This document shows, in pieces, positions 1 through 6,290 of a stretch of 8,817 nt of DNA. How positions within the stretch are numbered: position 1 is the stretch's first letter; every line of letters starts with the position of its first letter. The stretch spans positions 1-8,817 of the forward strand of contig CAZKFG010000070.1 of NCBI GenBank assembly GCA_964551985.1, in the 5' to 3' direction. Under the pieces are notes generated by a model. That model saw nothing but the letters and a program-made list of their open reading frames with translations. It was not told the DNA's origin and searched no databases. The translations under genes and the position numbers were made by a program. The DNA is from CAZKFG01 sp964551985. Lineage in GTDB: Bacteria > Bacillota > Negativicutes > Acidaminococcales > JAISLQ01.

Positions 1-178
1 TGCTAAATAAAGTTTGCAGAGAGGGAAGCTTTTCCCCTCTGCTTTTTTCTATTTTGCTCATATAGCTTTTGGTAAAACCTGCTTTTTGGGCAAGATTCAT
101 TTGTGTCATACCTGCCTTTTGACGGTAAAAAGCGATTCTTGAACCTAGTAGGACTTTATCTTTGTTTGAAGTTGTCAT
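1..178 (-). CDS. XRE-family HTH transcriptional regulator, N-terminal part
   Basis: This is the first 59 codons of a leftward gene whose 3' end lies outside the window. The product starts MTTSNKDKVLLGSRIAFYRQ and carries a lambda-repressor-type helix-turn-helix over about residues 11-59. The family signature residues are visible: an R-x-x-R/K-x-x-x-G-M-T-Q stretch, then L-A-x-K-A-G-x-x-x-S-Y-M-S-K-I-E-K. The start ATG (176-178) has a good AGAGGT ribosome binding site 7 bases upstream. Proteins of this kind are cytoplasmic DNA-binding repressors or regulators, often of mobile elements. The target cannot be read from the sequence. It is transcribed in the same direction as the nuclease/integrase module, but a strong terminator at 261-299 separates them, so it should have its own promoter in 179-260. 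I could not place that promoter with confidence. Confidence 0.88.
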   Translation of the reverse strand, partial: MTTSNKDKVLLGSRIAFYRQKAGMTQMNLAQKAGFTKSYMSKIEKSRGEKLPSLQTLFS

Positions 179-260
179 TTTGTTACCTCTTGATATGATT
201 TTTATTTAACTATAACTAAACTTTTAATGTTTGTGGTTTGCAAGCTGCACACATTGTGAA

Positions 261-299
261 AAAGAAATACCAGAAGCTTAAAGCTTCTGGTATTTCTTT
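261..299. terminator. Perfect 19-bp palindromic bidirectional terminator
   Basis: Bases 261-279 pair without mismatch with 281-299, leaving essentially no loop; the centre AAGCTT would open to give one. The stem ends in T-runs on both strands. It lies about 150 bases beyond the stop of the leftward nuclease gene and upstream of the XRE gene, so its likely job is to end nuclease transcription. Bases 300-451 contain no ORF that I can support. Confidence 0.85.
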
Positions 300-451
300 T
301 TAATTCATATTCTGTTATATTTTCAAGATGAAAAGTAGTTAATTAAATTTAACGGCTCTCTGTCAAATGTTTAAAGCTGTGATACTTTTAAATATGCTAA
401 AACTGTTTATTTTGCAGTAAATTCTATGTGCTTATGCTATTGTTATTGTAA

Positions 452-1447
452 TCATTTATAATGGTTTTTTATTCTATCTAGTATTTGCCTGTATTCTTCA
501 AGTACTTTGGGCAAAATCTCTTTAGCTTGTTCAAAGTTAGTGATAACTTCTTCGTACTCAGCAAAAGATGCACTATCACAATTTACAAATTTTACCACTC
601 TAGGTTTTGTAAATTTTGTACCTTGTAAACTATCAAGCAAAACATCTTTAAACGCATATGTTCCACGTTTGCCAAGTCCTGCTCGCAGGCTGATTGTACA
701 ATCTTCATTCCATTTTCTGTTGAGTTGTACATATGTGCAAAATTGATTATCTGGTTCTGGTACAGCTTCCCAAAAAAACCAACAACCATAAAACCCGCCA
801 TTTGGATTATTTACATAATCATAATCTATATTATATTCTTTAAGAGGTGATTCATCACTATTTTGAAGCCAGTCAAAAAATCCGCAAATAGCGGCATCGC
901 CCCAACTTTTAGTATCTTTGTCCATAAATGTTTTAGCATCTTTATCTATAAACTGCTGTCTTTGTTTAAATGCAGCAAAAATAGCATTTTGTGAATGGTA
1001 TTTTTCTAATGTGTTTAGTATTGTCAGTCTATCACAAATGCAGTCTGCTTTTATTTTATATATACAACTATCAAACCATGTTTTAAAATATACACAATAT
1101 AGTTTATGGTGTTTAAAGTCTTTATCATTTTTAATAATATTACTATACCTATTGATTTGATTACTATGTTCACTTGTAAATGTTTTATCTTCTATGATTA
1201 TAGCTATATTATTTTCCAAAATCACTAAAACGTCTATATTGTTGTACTGTTTTTTTATATCTACAACTATAGGGTCTGCAACAGTATTGTTGGTAAATTG
1301 CCTTAAAAAATCTTTGGCACACTTAGTAAGTTCAGCATCTTGAGTTTCAAATTCTTTCATAGCATGTGATAACAACCAGCAGATAAAAGCATCTTGTGAT
1401 AATTCACTTGTGGCGTAATTAAATAAATTATTTTGTAATTTTCCCAT
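452..1447 (-). CDS. PD-(D/E)XK nuclease superfamily protein
   Basis: This 331-residue cytoplasmic protein lacks a signal peptide or membrane segment. It resembles the PD-(D/E)XK nuclease families found among accessory genes. Near the N-terminus is an E-L-S-Q-D-A-F-I-C-W-L-L helix (residues 15-26). The core follows: I-D72-V-L-V-I-L at the end of one strand and I-I-I-E86-D-K88 on the next, matching the D-X(n)-E-X-K catalytic pattern, then Q97-x-x-x-Y101, a common fourth motif. The C-terminal half, residues about 180-331, is not recognisable and could bind substrate. The family includes restriction and repair enzymes, so DNA cleavage is likely; substrate and role are inference. No methyltransferase is nearby. 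The ATG has an AAAGG ribosome binding site 9 bases upstream, and a separate promoter lies at 1473-1501. It sits downstream of a broken integrase, as cargo would. Unlike its neighbours it is uninterrupted. Confidence 0.8.
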   Translation of the reverse strand: MGKLQNNLFNYATSELSQDAFICWLLSHAMKEFETQDAELTKCAKDFLRQFTNNTVADPIVVDIKKQYNNIDVLVILENNIAIIIEDKTFTSEHSNQINRYSNIIKNDKDFKHHKLYCVYFKTWFDSCIYKIKADCICDRLTILNTLEKYHSQNAIFAAFKQRQQFIDKDAKTFMDKDTKSWGDAAICGFFDWLQNSDESPLKEYNIDYDYVNNPNGGFYGCWFFWEAVPEPDNQFCTYVQLNRKWNEDCTISLRAGLGKRGTYAFKDVLLDSLQGTKFTKPRVVKFVNCDSASFAEYEEVITNFEQAKEILPKVLEEYRQILDRIKNHYK

Positions 1448-1472
1448 AATAATACACCTTTCTTTGTATTAT

Positions 1473-1501
1473 AATGTAATGTGAATTTGCTCGTTTGTCA
1501 A
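1473..1501 (-). promoter_or_regulatory. Sigma-A-like promoter of the nuclease gene
   Basis: On the minus strand a perfect TTGACA (1496-1501) is followed after 17 bases by TACATT (1473-1478), 4 of 6 matches to TATAAT. The nuclease ATG lies 25 bases further on. A second TATAAT at 1468-1473 is too far from the -35 for normal spacing. The promoter lets the nuclease be expressed independently of the integrase. Confidence 0.65.
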
Positions 1502-1511
1502 TTTATATTCA

Positions 1512-2687
1512 TCATTGATTCATTTTCTCAATCGCATCAACAGCTTGCTGCTGCATATCAGGCATTATGTTGTGGCTGTAGATGTCTAGGGTTATAGCTA
1601 TATTAGAATGCCCCAACCTTTCTTGAATTACTTTAGGGTTTACTCCTGCTTTTAGTAACATTGAGGCATGGTTGTGACGTAAACTGTGAAAGGTGAATTG
1701 CCTGCTGATATTTGCTTTGTTTAGAAGGTTTCTAAAGTGTTTGTTAAAGTTAGATATATCAATAGGACCACCAAACATATTTGAAAAGACATAATTGTTT
1801 TTTGCATAGTCTTAACCAGCGTCTTGAATAAACTGCTCTTGCAATTGTTTATAGCTTTTTAGCATTTGTACATCTTTTTTTGTAAGTAGGATCTTTCTTT
1901 TACTCGCCTTTGTCTTGGGGTCTTGTAACATATAACCTTGCTTGTTTATTCTAACAAGTGTATGGGTTAGGTAAATCACTTTATTATTAAAGCTAATATT
2001 ATCCCATTTGAGCCCAAACACTTCGCCCATTCTCATGCCTGTGTGTAGTATCAGTTGCAAAATTGCCGGCATGGTTTTATTTATATATCCATCAGAAAAG
2101 GTACTTGCTAGTTCAAGCATTGTTTTTATCTCATCGTCTGTAAGTATCACGTGCTCTCTTGTCTCAAGTTTAGGAGGATTCATGTCTTTTACAGGGTTAC
2201 GTAGTAAAAAGCCATGCTTTATCGCTTCATCAAGACATGATGTAAAATAGCGCCGTACATTTCTAACTGTTGCCGAGGATATACCTGTAGCTTTTCTACC
2301 ACCTTCTTTGAGTAATTTATTAAAATGCCTTTGCAGTTCAAAAGATGTAAGTTTCATCAATAGTTTATCACCAAGCTGTGGGACTATATAATAATTTAAG
2401 CAAGCGGCATATTTCTCTAGAGTTCTAGGGCGTACACGTGGGGCGACAAATATCTCAAGCCACTGTTTTACCCACACTTTGACAAGTAGTTTATCAGCGT
2501 CAAGGCTAAGTCCGGCAGAGAGGTTATTCAAAAACTCATCTGCTTTTTTAACGGCTAAAGAAGCTTTTTTGCTTTTAAACTTCTTTCTTTTTATTTCGCC
2601 TGTTGTCTGGTCTATATAGCTAACCTGATGAACAAACAAGCTGTTTTCTTGGTATGTAGTGCCACGACCGTTTATGTTGCGTTTCAT
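1512..2687 (-). pseudogene. Tyrosine recombinase/phage-type integrase, split by an in-frame TAA
   Basis: A 391-residue integrase is interrupted at codon 292 by TAA (1812-1814). The frame is unchanged on both sides, so this is a point nonsense mutation, not a frameshift. Residues about 1-60 form the N-terminal arm-binding domain, about 65-165 the SAM-like core-binding domain, and about 180-391 the catalytic domain. R219 (HTGMRMGE) lies before the stop. H334-x-x-R337 (HSLRHNH), H360 (LGHSNI) and the nucleophile Y370 (DIYSH) lie after it. The 291-residue fragment therefore lacks most of the active site and should be inactive. The downstream fragment has an internal ATG at 1776-1778 but no obvious ribosome binding site, so separate expression is unlikely. 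The start has a very good AAAGGAG site 7 bases upstream. Length and architecture match integrases of conjugative elements and temperate phages. It would have integrated or excised the surrounding element. Confidence 0.9.
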
Positions 2688-2707
2688 AATCTTCTCCTTT
2701 AAAAGCT

Positions 2708-2733
2708 AAGAGGCATAGTATTCTATGCCTCTT
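2708..2733. promoter_or_regulatory. Hairpin between the 184-aa gene and the integrase
   Basis: An 11-bp perfect stem (2708-2718 with 2723-2733) has a 4-base loop and lies in the 49-base gap before the integrase ribosome binding site. On the plus strand it is followed by TTGTT; on the minus strand, by AGCTTTTAAA. It could act as a weak terminator or attenuator that limits integrase expression, or as a block to rightward transcripts. Which of these applies is not decidable from sequence. Confidence 0.55.
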
Positions 2734-2736
2734 TTG

Positions 2737-3291
2737 TTATACAGATATATTCTCATCACTCTTTGTCAAAGCTTCAATTATTGATGAGCCTAAAATAACT
2801 ACTCTTTTAGCACTTATGCGTTTGGCTTTTAGGCTGCCAAATTTAATTCTCCTGTAAATGCCTTGCTCGTTATTTTCACTAAACCAGCCAGCTTGGATAA
2901 CTTCTTCTACTGTGTATTCTCTAAACTGGTCAGGTTGTTGCCTGAAAGCTTCTTGCTTTTGGATGTTTAAAGTATAGCCTAAGATGTACATATCATTATT
3001 GTCAATAATAGTTTTAATGCTTTGGATAGAAAGTATCTGTATAAGTGAATTTATCGATAGAGCGTTTTGCCTTTTCTCTATAAGGCAAGCCTCTAGGTAC
3101 TTATTGTATATAATTTTTATAGATAATGTTTCAATATTAGAATCGGTTTTTACCAAGCTCTGCTGTACAAACTTTTGGCAGAAATATTTGTCTAGAGCAT
3201 TTAAGCTTATAGGTTTTTCTGTGTGTTTTGTGTGCTGATTATTTTTCTTTATTTGATCTATTGCTTGTAGTGTAAAGCTTTTGTTTGTCAT
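2737..3291 (-). CDS. Hypothetical mobile-element protein with excisionase-like C-terminal HTH
   Basis: This 184-residue, basic cytoplasmic protein is of unrecognised family. Residues 1-115 are mostly helical in composition and show no known motif. Residues about 126-175 (YTVEEVIQAGWFS, then IYRRIKFGSLKAKRIS, then VVILGSSIIEAL) follow the layout of small winged-helix excisionase/MerR-like DNA-binding domains: a helix-turn-helix, a G-x-L-K-A-x-R-I wing and a closing helix. The gene lies 49 bases upstream of the integrase in the same direction, the usual place for an excision or control protein. An AAGGAG ribosome binding site is 9 bases before the ATG. That site overlaps the end of the preceding pseudogene reading frame, so the genes were once one operon. 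A role in excision control is inferred from position and the C-terminal domain only. Confidence 0.65.
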   Translation of the reverse strand: MTNKSFTLQAIDQIKKNNQHTKHTEKPISLNALDKYFCQKFVQQSLVKTDSNIETLSIKIIYNKYLEACLIEKRQNALSINSLIQILSIQSIKTIIDNNDMYILGYTLNIQKQEAFRQQPDQFREYTVEEVIQAGWFSENNEQGIYRRIKFGSLKAKRISAKRVVILGSSIIEALTKSDENISV

Positions 3292-3292
3292 A

Positions 3293-3463
3293 TTAATTTA
3301 CTCCTTTTTGACTTTTAGCATCTAGCTCATCAAGTCATTTATAAACTGTTTCCTTGCGATAAAAAATCTTACCCGCTGTTCTAAAATGCGGTAAATTAAG
3401 CTTGAGCCTCCAATAACGGACAGTCCATTGAGATATTTGCAGTTCTTGACAAATATTGTAATA
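3293..3463 (-). pseudogene. Remnant of a small HTH/excisionase-type DNA-binding protein
   Basis: Reading leftward from 3463, the frame gives CQELQISQWTVRYWRLKLNL, then PHFRTAGKIFYRKETVYK, a TGA at 3335-3337, and LDELDAKSQKGVN before the final TAA at 3293-3295. The pattern (a helix-turn-helix with Q-W-T-V-R-x-W, a short wing ending in G-K-I-F-Y, and V-Y-K-[stop]-L-D-E-L) fits small DNA-binding proteins of integrative elements. In these a tryptophan (TGG) normally sits where the TGA is now. The 5' end is also lost: no ATG, GTG or TTG precedes the domain before the TAA at 3464-3466, so roughly the first 6-10 residues are missing. The break coincides with the -35 and operator of the symporter promoter. 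It is probably dead. It is followed without a gap by the 184-residue gene. Confidence 0.68.
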
Positions 3464-3475
3464 TTATATTACAAT
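3446..3475 (+). promoter_or_regulatory. Sigma-A promoter of the symporter-marR unit
   Basis: A perfect TTGACA -35 (3446-3451), an 18-base spacer and a TACAAT -10 (3470-3475, 5 of 6 matches to TATAAT) lie 39 bases before the symporter ATG at 3515. The spacer and -10 lie within a palindromic operator, so a bound regulator would exclude RNA polymerase. Confidence 0.78.
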
Positions 3476-3477
3476 AT
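3453..3477. promoter_or_regulatory. Palindromic operator, probable MarR-type binding site
   Basis: The two 11-bp arms, ATATTGTAATA and TATTACAATAT, are perfectly complementary around a 3-base centre (TTA). The site covers nearly the whole spacer and the -10 of the symporter promoter. Length and A/T-rich symmetry are typical of sites for dimeric MarR winged-helix repressors, and a MarR-family gene is the last gene of the unit. Binding by that protein is inference. Confidence 0.65.
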
Positions 3478-3514
3478 ATTTCGATAACGAAGTATATTGT
3501 TTGGAGGCTTTTTA

Positions 3515-4972
3515 ATGTCACAATTACAGATAATGTCTCTTTTAGGACTTATTGCTTATTTTGCAGTACTTTTGTTTGCTGTTACAAAGGAAAAGCAAAA
3601 CACAAATGTGATGGATTACTTTTTTGCAGGAAGGACACTACCATTTTGGGCACTATCAATAACGTTCATAGCCTCATGGTGGGGAGCTGGTTCTGCACTA
3701 TCGACGGCTGATTTAGCTTATGAAGATGGGCTTGGAGCATTTTTTTACTATGGTGTCCCTGTTCTAATATCTACCTTTTTAATGATTTTAGGCTCTAAAG
3801 CAATTCGCAAGGTAGGTTATCTGACACAAGGTAAAATGATGGAAGCTAGATATTCTAAAAGTGTCTCTAAAATGCTGGCAATATTCATTTTAGCATTTAT
3901 GACCTTTACCGCCGCATCGCAAATGGTTGGTATTGGTAATTTTTTCGGTACATATCTTGGCATGAATTATGAATTAGCAGTACTTGTCGGAACAAGCATA
4001 GTCCTAATATATTCTATGTTTGGCGGTTTTAGAGGTGTTGTTTTAACAGACATTATTCAATTTATATTACTTGCTATTTCTGCTGTGATTGTATTTGTTT
4101 TTGCAATCATGCACTCTGGTGGCTTTGAACAAATTAGTGCTACAGCAAACTTGCTTGGCAAGGATAACTACATGAGCATGACAGCAGGAGCCTCTAAATA
4201 CTTGACGTATGTAATTACCTTTGGTTGTGCGTGGATGATTCAAGCTAATGTATGGCAACGCATTTCCGCTGCAAAAAATGACAATGATGCACTTAAAATG
4301 ACAACAATGAGCTTTTTTGTATATATTCCACTTTATCTAATAGTAGTTCTTACAGGTATGGCGGGGATAACAATATTTAAAGAAATGCCAGAAGGTGGGG
4401 TTATTACTGCAATAGTCACAAACCATATACCGCCTGTACTTGGTGCAGTTGTCTTTGTGGGAATTTCAGCTGCTATTATGTCAACAATGGATTCACTAAT
4501 CAATACTGGTGCTATGACACTTGCCATCGACATAAATACTTCGGTAAAATCAGAAACAAGCCAACTAAAATTTTCCAAAATAGCAACACTTGCTGTGACT
4601 GTTGTTGCACTGGTCATTTCACTTTTTGTGCGCTCTATATTGGAAATCTCTTGGATTGCCTCAGACATTATCACAACAGGAGTATTTGTCCCGCTCGTTC
4701 TTGGTTTTATTTGGCGTAGAGGAAATTCCAAAGGTGCACTCGCTTCAATGTTTATAGGTTTTTCTTACAGCATGTATAATCTAATTAATAGTGTCGGCAT
4801 CTCTTTACCAACCTTTTGGGAAAATGGTTCTGCGTTGCAAGTGATTTTAGGTGTAGGATTATCCACAATAATTTATATAGGCACAAGCTTATTTACAAAA
4901 CCCGAATACGAAAAAGCAGATAACTTTATAACCTTGGCCTCACTAATAAAAAGTAACGAAGGTGTAAAATGA
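3515..4972 (+). CDS. Sodium:solute symporter (SSS family)
   Basis: This 485-residue integral membrane protein has about 13 hydrophobic segments and should use the sodium gradient to import a small solute. Family hallmarks are visible. They include an N-terminal DYFFAGRTLPFWALSITFIA region (34-53) and G-G-F-R-G-V-V-L-T-D-I-I-Q (170-182), the conserved GG-x(3)-V-x(2)-TD-x(2)-Q motif. Also present are W-Q-R-I-S-A-A-K-N (247-255) and I-S-A-A-I-M-S-T-M-D-S-L-I-N (317-330), the segment that supplies sodium-site serine/threonine residues. Length is normal for the family. The substrate (amino acid, carboxylate, vitamin or other) cannot be assigned. The start is the ATG at 3515 because GGAGG (3503-3507) lies 7 bases before it; an in-frame TTG at 3497 would have no such site. 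The stop overlaps the marR start by 4 bases (ATGA), implying coupled translation. Confidence 0.93.
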   Translation: MSQLQIMSLLGLIAYFAVLLFAVTKEKQNTNVMDYFFAGRTLPFWALSITFIASWWGAGSALSTADLAYEDGLGAFFYYGVPVLISTFLMILGSKAIRKVGYLTQGKMMEARYSKSVSKMLAIFILAFMTFTAASQMVGIGNFFGTYLGMNYELAVLVGTSIVLIYSMFGGFRGVVLTDIIQFILLAISAVIVFVFAIMHSGGFEQISATANLLGKDNYMSMTAGASKYLTYVITFGCAWMIQANVWQRISAAKNDNDALKMTTMSFFVYIPLYLIVVLTGMAGITIFKEMPEGGVITAIVTNHIPPVLGAVVFVGISAAIMSTMDSLINTGAMTLAIDINTSVKSETSQLKFSKIATLAVTVVALVISLFVRSILEISWIASDIITTGVFVPLVLGFIWRRGNSKGALASMFIGFSYSMYNLINSVGISLPTFWENGSALQVILGVGLSTIIYIGTSLFTKPEYEKADNFITLASLIKSNEGVK

Positions 4973-5404
4973 GATCAGATAATACTTTCTATATTTTAGA
5001 TAAGATTTGCGCAGGTATGAACAAATTTATTATGGAAGAGATTAACCAATATGGAGCAAAAGGTCTTGTAACATCACACGGTTCAATTTTGCGCTATCTA
5101 TTTGATGGAACAAAATCCATGCTAAGCATTGCAGAGAAAATAAACAAAACCCCCCCAAACAGTAACAACGCTTGTAAAAAAACTTGAAAATCTCGGCTAC
5201 GTTGCAACACAAAAATCAAAAGCAGATAGGCGCTCTACTTTGGTAAATCTCACAGATAAAGGCAAAAACTTAAAACCACTTATGAAATTGGCATCGGAAA
5301 AATTATTCAAACAACAATACTCAGGTCTTAGTGAATCTGAAATTACAGAACTGCGTAGATTATTAAAACTAGTATTGAAAAACTTTGTCAGTGATGACAA
5401 ATGA
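4969..5404 (+). pseudogene. MarR-family regulator, frameshifted at a C7 run
   Basis: As written, translation from ATG 4969 stops at 5185-5187 after 72 codons. The frame is lost at seven consecutive C (5150-5156). With six C the reading continues K-T-P-Q-T-V-T-T-L-V-K-K-L-E-N-L-G-Y-V, then D-R-R-S-T-L-V-N-L-T-D-K-G, to a TGA at 5402-5404. That gives 144 residues, the usual MarR length. The restored protein has helical dimerisation ends (about 1-30 and 108-144) and a winged helix-turn-helix (about 35-100), with the recognition helix at T-P-Q-T-V-T-T-L-V-K-K-L and the wing arginines at D-R-R-S-T. The 72-residue product lacks the recognition helix and wing, so it cannot bind DNA normally. The start overlaps the symporter stop. 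The probable target is the palindrome at 3453-3477. The shift could be a true mutation, a phase-variable state, or a sequencing error in a homopolymer. Confidence 0.88.
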
Positions 5405-5408
5405 TGCA

Positions 5409-5450
5409 AAGATAAAACCAACCTTGAATTTGCAAGGTTGGTTTTATCTT
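5409..5450. terminator. Bidirectional hairpin terminator after marR
   Basis: An 18-bp perfect stem (5409-5426 with 5433-5450) surrounds a 6-base loop. It begins 4 bases after the restored marR stop and lies 16 bases beyond the stop of the leftward SYLF gene. It therefore serves the two converging genes. A close relative lies at 6231-6279 on the other side of the SYLF gene. Confidence 0.88.
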
Positions 5451-5466
5451 AACAACAACTAGTATC

Positions 5467-6051
5467 TCAGTTTATTTTATTTTGGTTTAACTTTTTATCA
5501 CGATAGTAGTTTGTACCTTTTACAGATAATTCTAATGCAAGCCCTTTGGTTGTTAGTTGATACATCCAAATACCAGGCTCAACTTGCAAGGCACCTTCTA
5601 GAGAGTCTCCGGTTTTACCATCATTTGCTGACGCTGTGGCTTGAGCTCCAAAGGACCAACCTTTAGTAACAAAAGTATTCCACGCATCTTGGGTACCAAA
5701 TACAAAAATAATAGCATATTCTTTAACGCCTAGTCCAAGCCCTGCTTGAAATTCTTTCATTCTCATAAAAACTTCTTCTTTGGTTTTGTTGTTATAAGCC
5801 ATTCCACGACCGTGAGAGCTGCCTAAAATTCCTAATTTAAAACCTGTGTTGACAAATACAGCGTAACCAGCAGCATTTTCAATAGCTTGTCTTGCTTTAG
5901 GTTGTTTTTCGTAAAGCTTCTCTAGCGTAAGAGCAACTTTCTGACGAGTTTCTGCTCGTTGCGACTCAACACTTGCAGCTGATACCACCGAAGTAAATAG
6001 TATAAATAATGAAACCAAGCTCAATAATATTTTCCATACTGATTTTCTCAT
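5467..6051 (-). CDS. Secreted SYLF/Ysc84-domain (DUF500) lipid-binding-type protein
   Basis: This 194-residue protein has a clear Sec signal peptide: MRKSVWK, a hydrophobic stretch to about residue 23, and a V-S-A-A cleavage site near residue 25-26. Residues about 50-185 form the SYLF domain. Its marks are A-G-Y-A-V-F-V-N-T-G-F-K-L-G-I-L-G-S-S-H-G-R-G (61-83), F-Q-A-G-L-G-L-G-V-K-E-Y-A-I-I-F-V-F (100-117), and W-S-F-G-A-Q-A-T-A-S-A-N-D-G (132-145). In eukaryotes this domain binds phosphoinositides and actin; bacterial members are exported and poorly understood, with lipid or envelope binding assumed. The ATG has a GGAAGG ribosome binding site 9 bases upstream. It appears to be a single-gene unit converging on marR, with hairpins on both sides and a TATAAT box upstream. 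Location outside the cytoplasmic membrane is inferred from the signal peptide. Confidence 0.9.
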   Translation of the reverse strand: MRKSVWKILLSLVSLFILFTSVVSAASVESQRAETRQKVALTLEKLYEKQPKARQAIENAAGYAVFVNTGFKLGILGSSHGRGMAYNNKTKEEVFMRMKEFQAGLGLGVKEYAIIFVFGTQDAWNTFVTKGWSFGAQATASANDGKTGDSLEGALQVEPGIWMYQLTTKGLALELSVKGTNYYRDKKLNQNKIN

Positions 6052-6096
6052 GGTAATGCAACCTTCCCTTTTTAAAATATAGCAAATAATATGTCT

Positions 6097-6102
6097 ATTA
6101 TA
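6097..6102 (-). promoter_or_regulatory. TATAAT -10 box upstream of the SYLF gene
   Basis: A perfect TATAAT on the minus strand lies about 45 bases before the SYLF ATG. The -35 is poor: TACATC at 6120-6125 with 17-base spacing, or TTGTAC at 6123-6128 with a 20-base spacer. The promoter may be weak or need an activator. Confidence 0.5.
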
Positions 6103-6117
6103 TCATGCTTTTAAAAG

Positions 6118-6279
6118 AAGATGTACAATGCATAACGCAGAAAATAAATATATAATGACTACTATTAGCAATATTAGGATAGTATTTCAAATGATTGCAG
6201 ATTTGACCGCATTGGTACGAGAACGAACAAAAGATAAACCCAACCTTGCATTTTTGCAAGGTTGGGTTTTGTACATCTT
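6118..6279. repeat. 162-bp segment bounded by 11-bp inverted repeats
   Basis: AAGATGTACAA (6118-6128) is repeated in perfect inverse orientation as TTGTACATCTT (6269-6279). The right copy is also the outer arm of the hairpin at 6231-6279. The 162-bp interval has no convincing gene; a 64-codon frame at 6128-6322 reads straight through the hairpin. It may be a small non-autonomous element, a relic, or chance. Confidence 0.35.
6231..6279. terminator. Bidirectional hairpin terminator after the HTH gene
   Basis: A 15-bp perfect stem (6236-6250 with 6255-6269) has a TTTT loop. It is extended by AAGAT (6231-6235) pairing with ATCTT (6275-6279) across a 5-base bulge. It starts 11 bases beyond the stop of the leftward HTH gene and so ends that transcript. 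Its sequence is closely related to the hairpin at 5409-5450. Confidence 0.82.
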
Positions 6280-6290
6280 ACTTGTCTGTC

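Noticed and set aside
2737..3463. TGA read as tryptophan (alternative genetic code) to explain the in-frame TGA
   Set aside because: TGA serves as a normal stop for the symporter, the integrase and the restored marR frame, and tryptophan is encoded by TGG throughout.
3398..3511. AGCCTCCAA and its inverse TTGGAGGCT as possible element-end repeats
   Set aside because: The match is only 9 bp, the right copy is the symporter ribosome binding site, and the left is coding sequence of the HTH remnant. Chance is sufficient.
3497..3514. TTG as the symporter start, six residues earlier
   Set aside because: Those codons include the GGAGG ribosome binding site that serves the ATG at 3515.
4333..4731. 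132-codon leftward ORF
   Set aside because: It lies wholly within the symporter gene on the opposite strand and is a shadow of its codon pattern.
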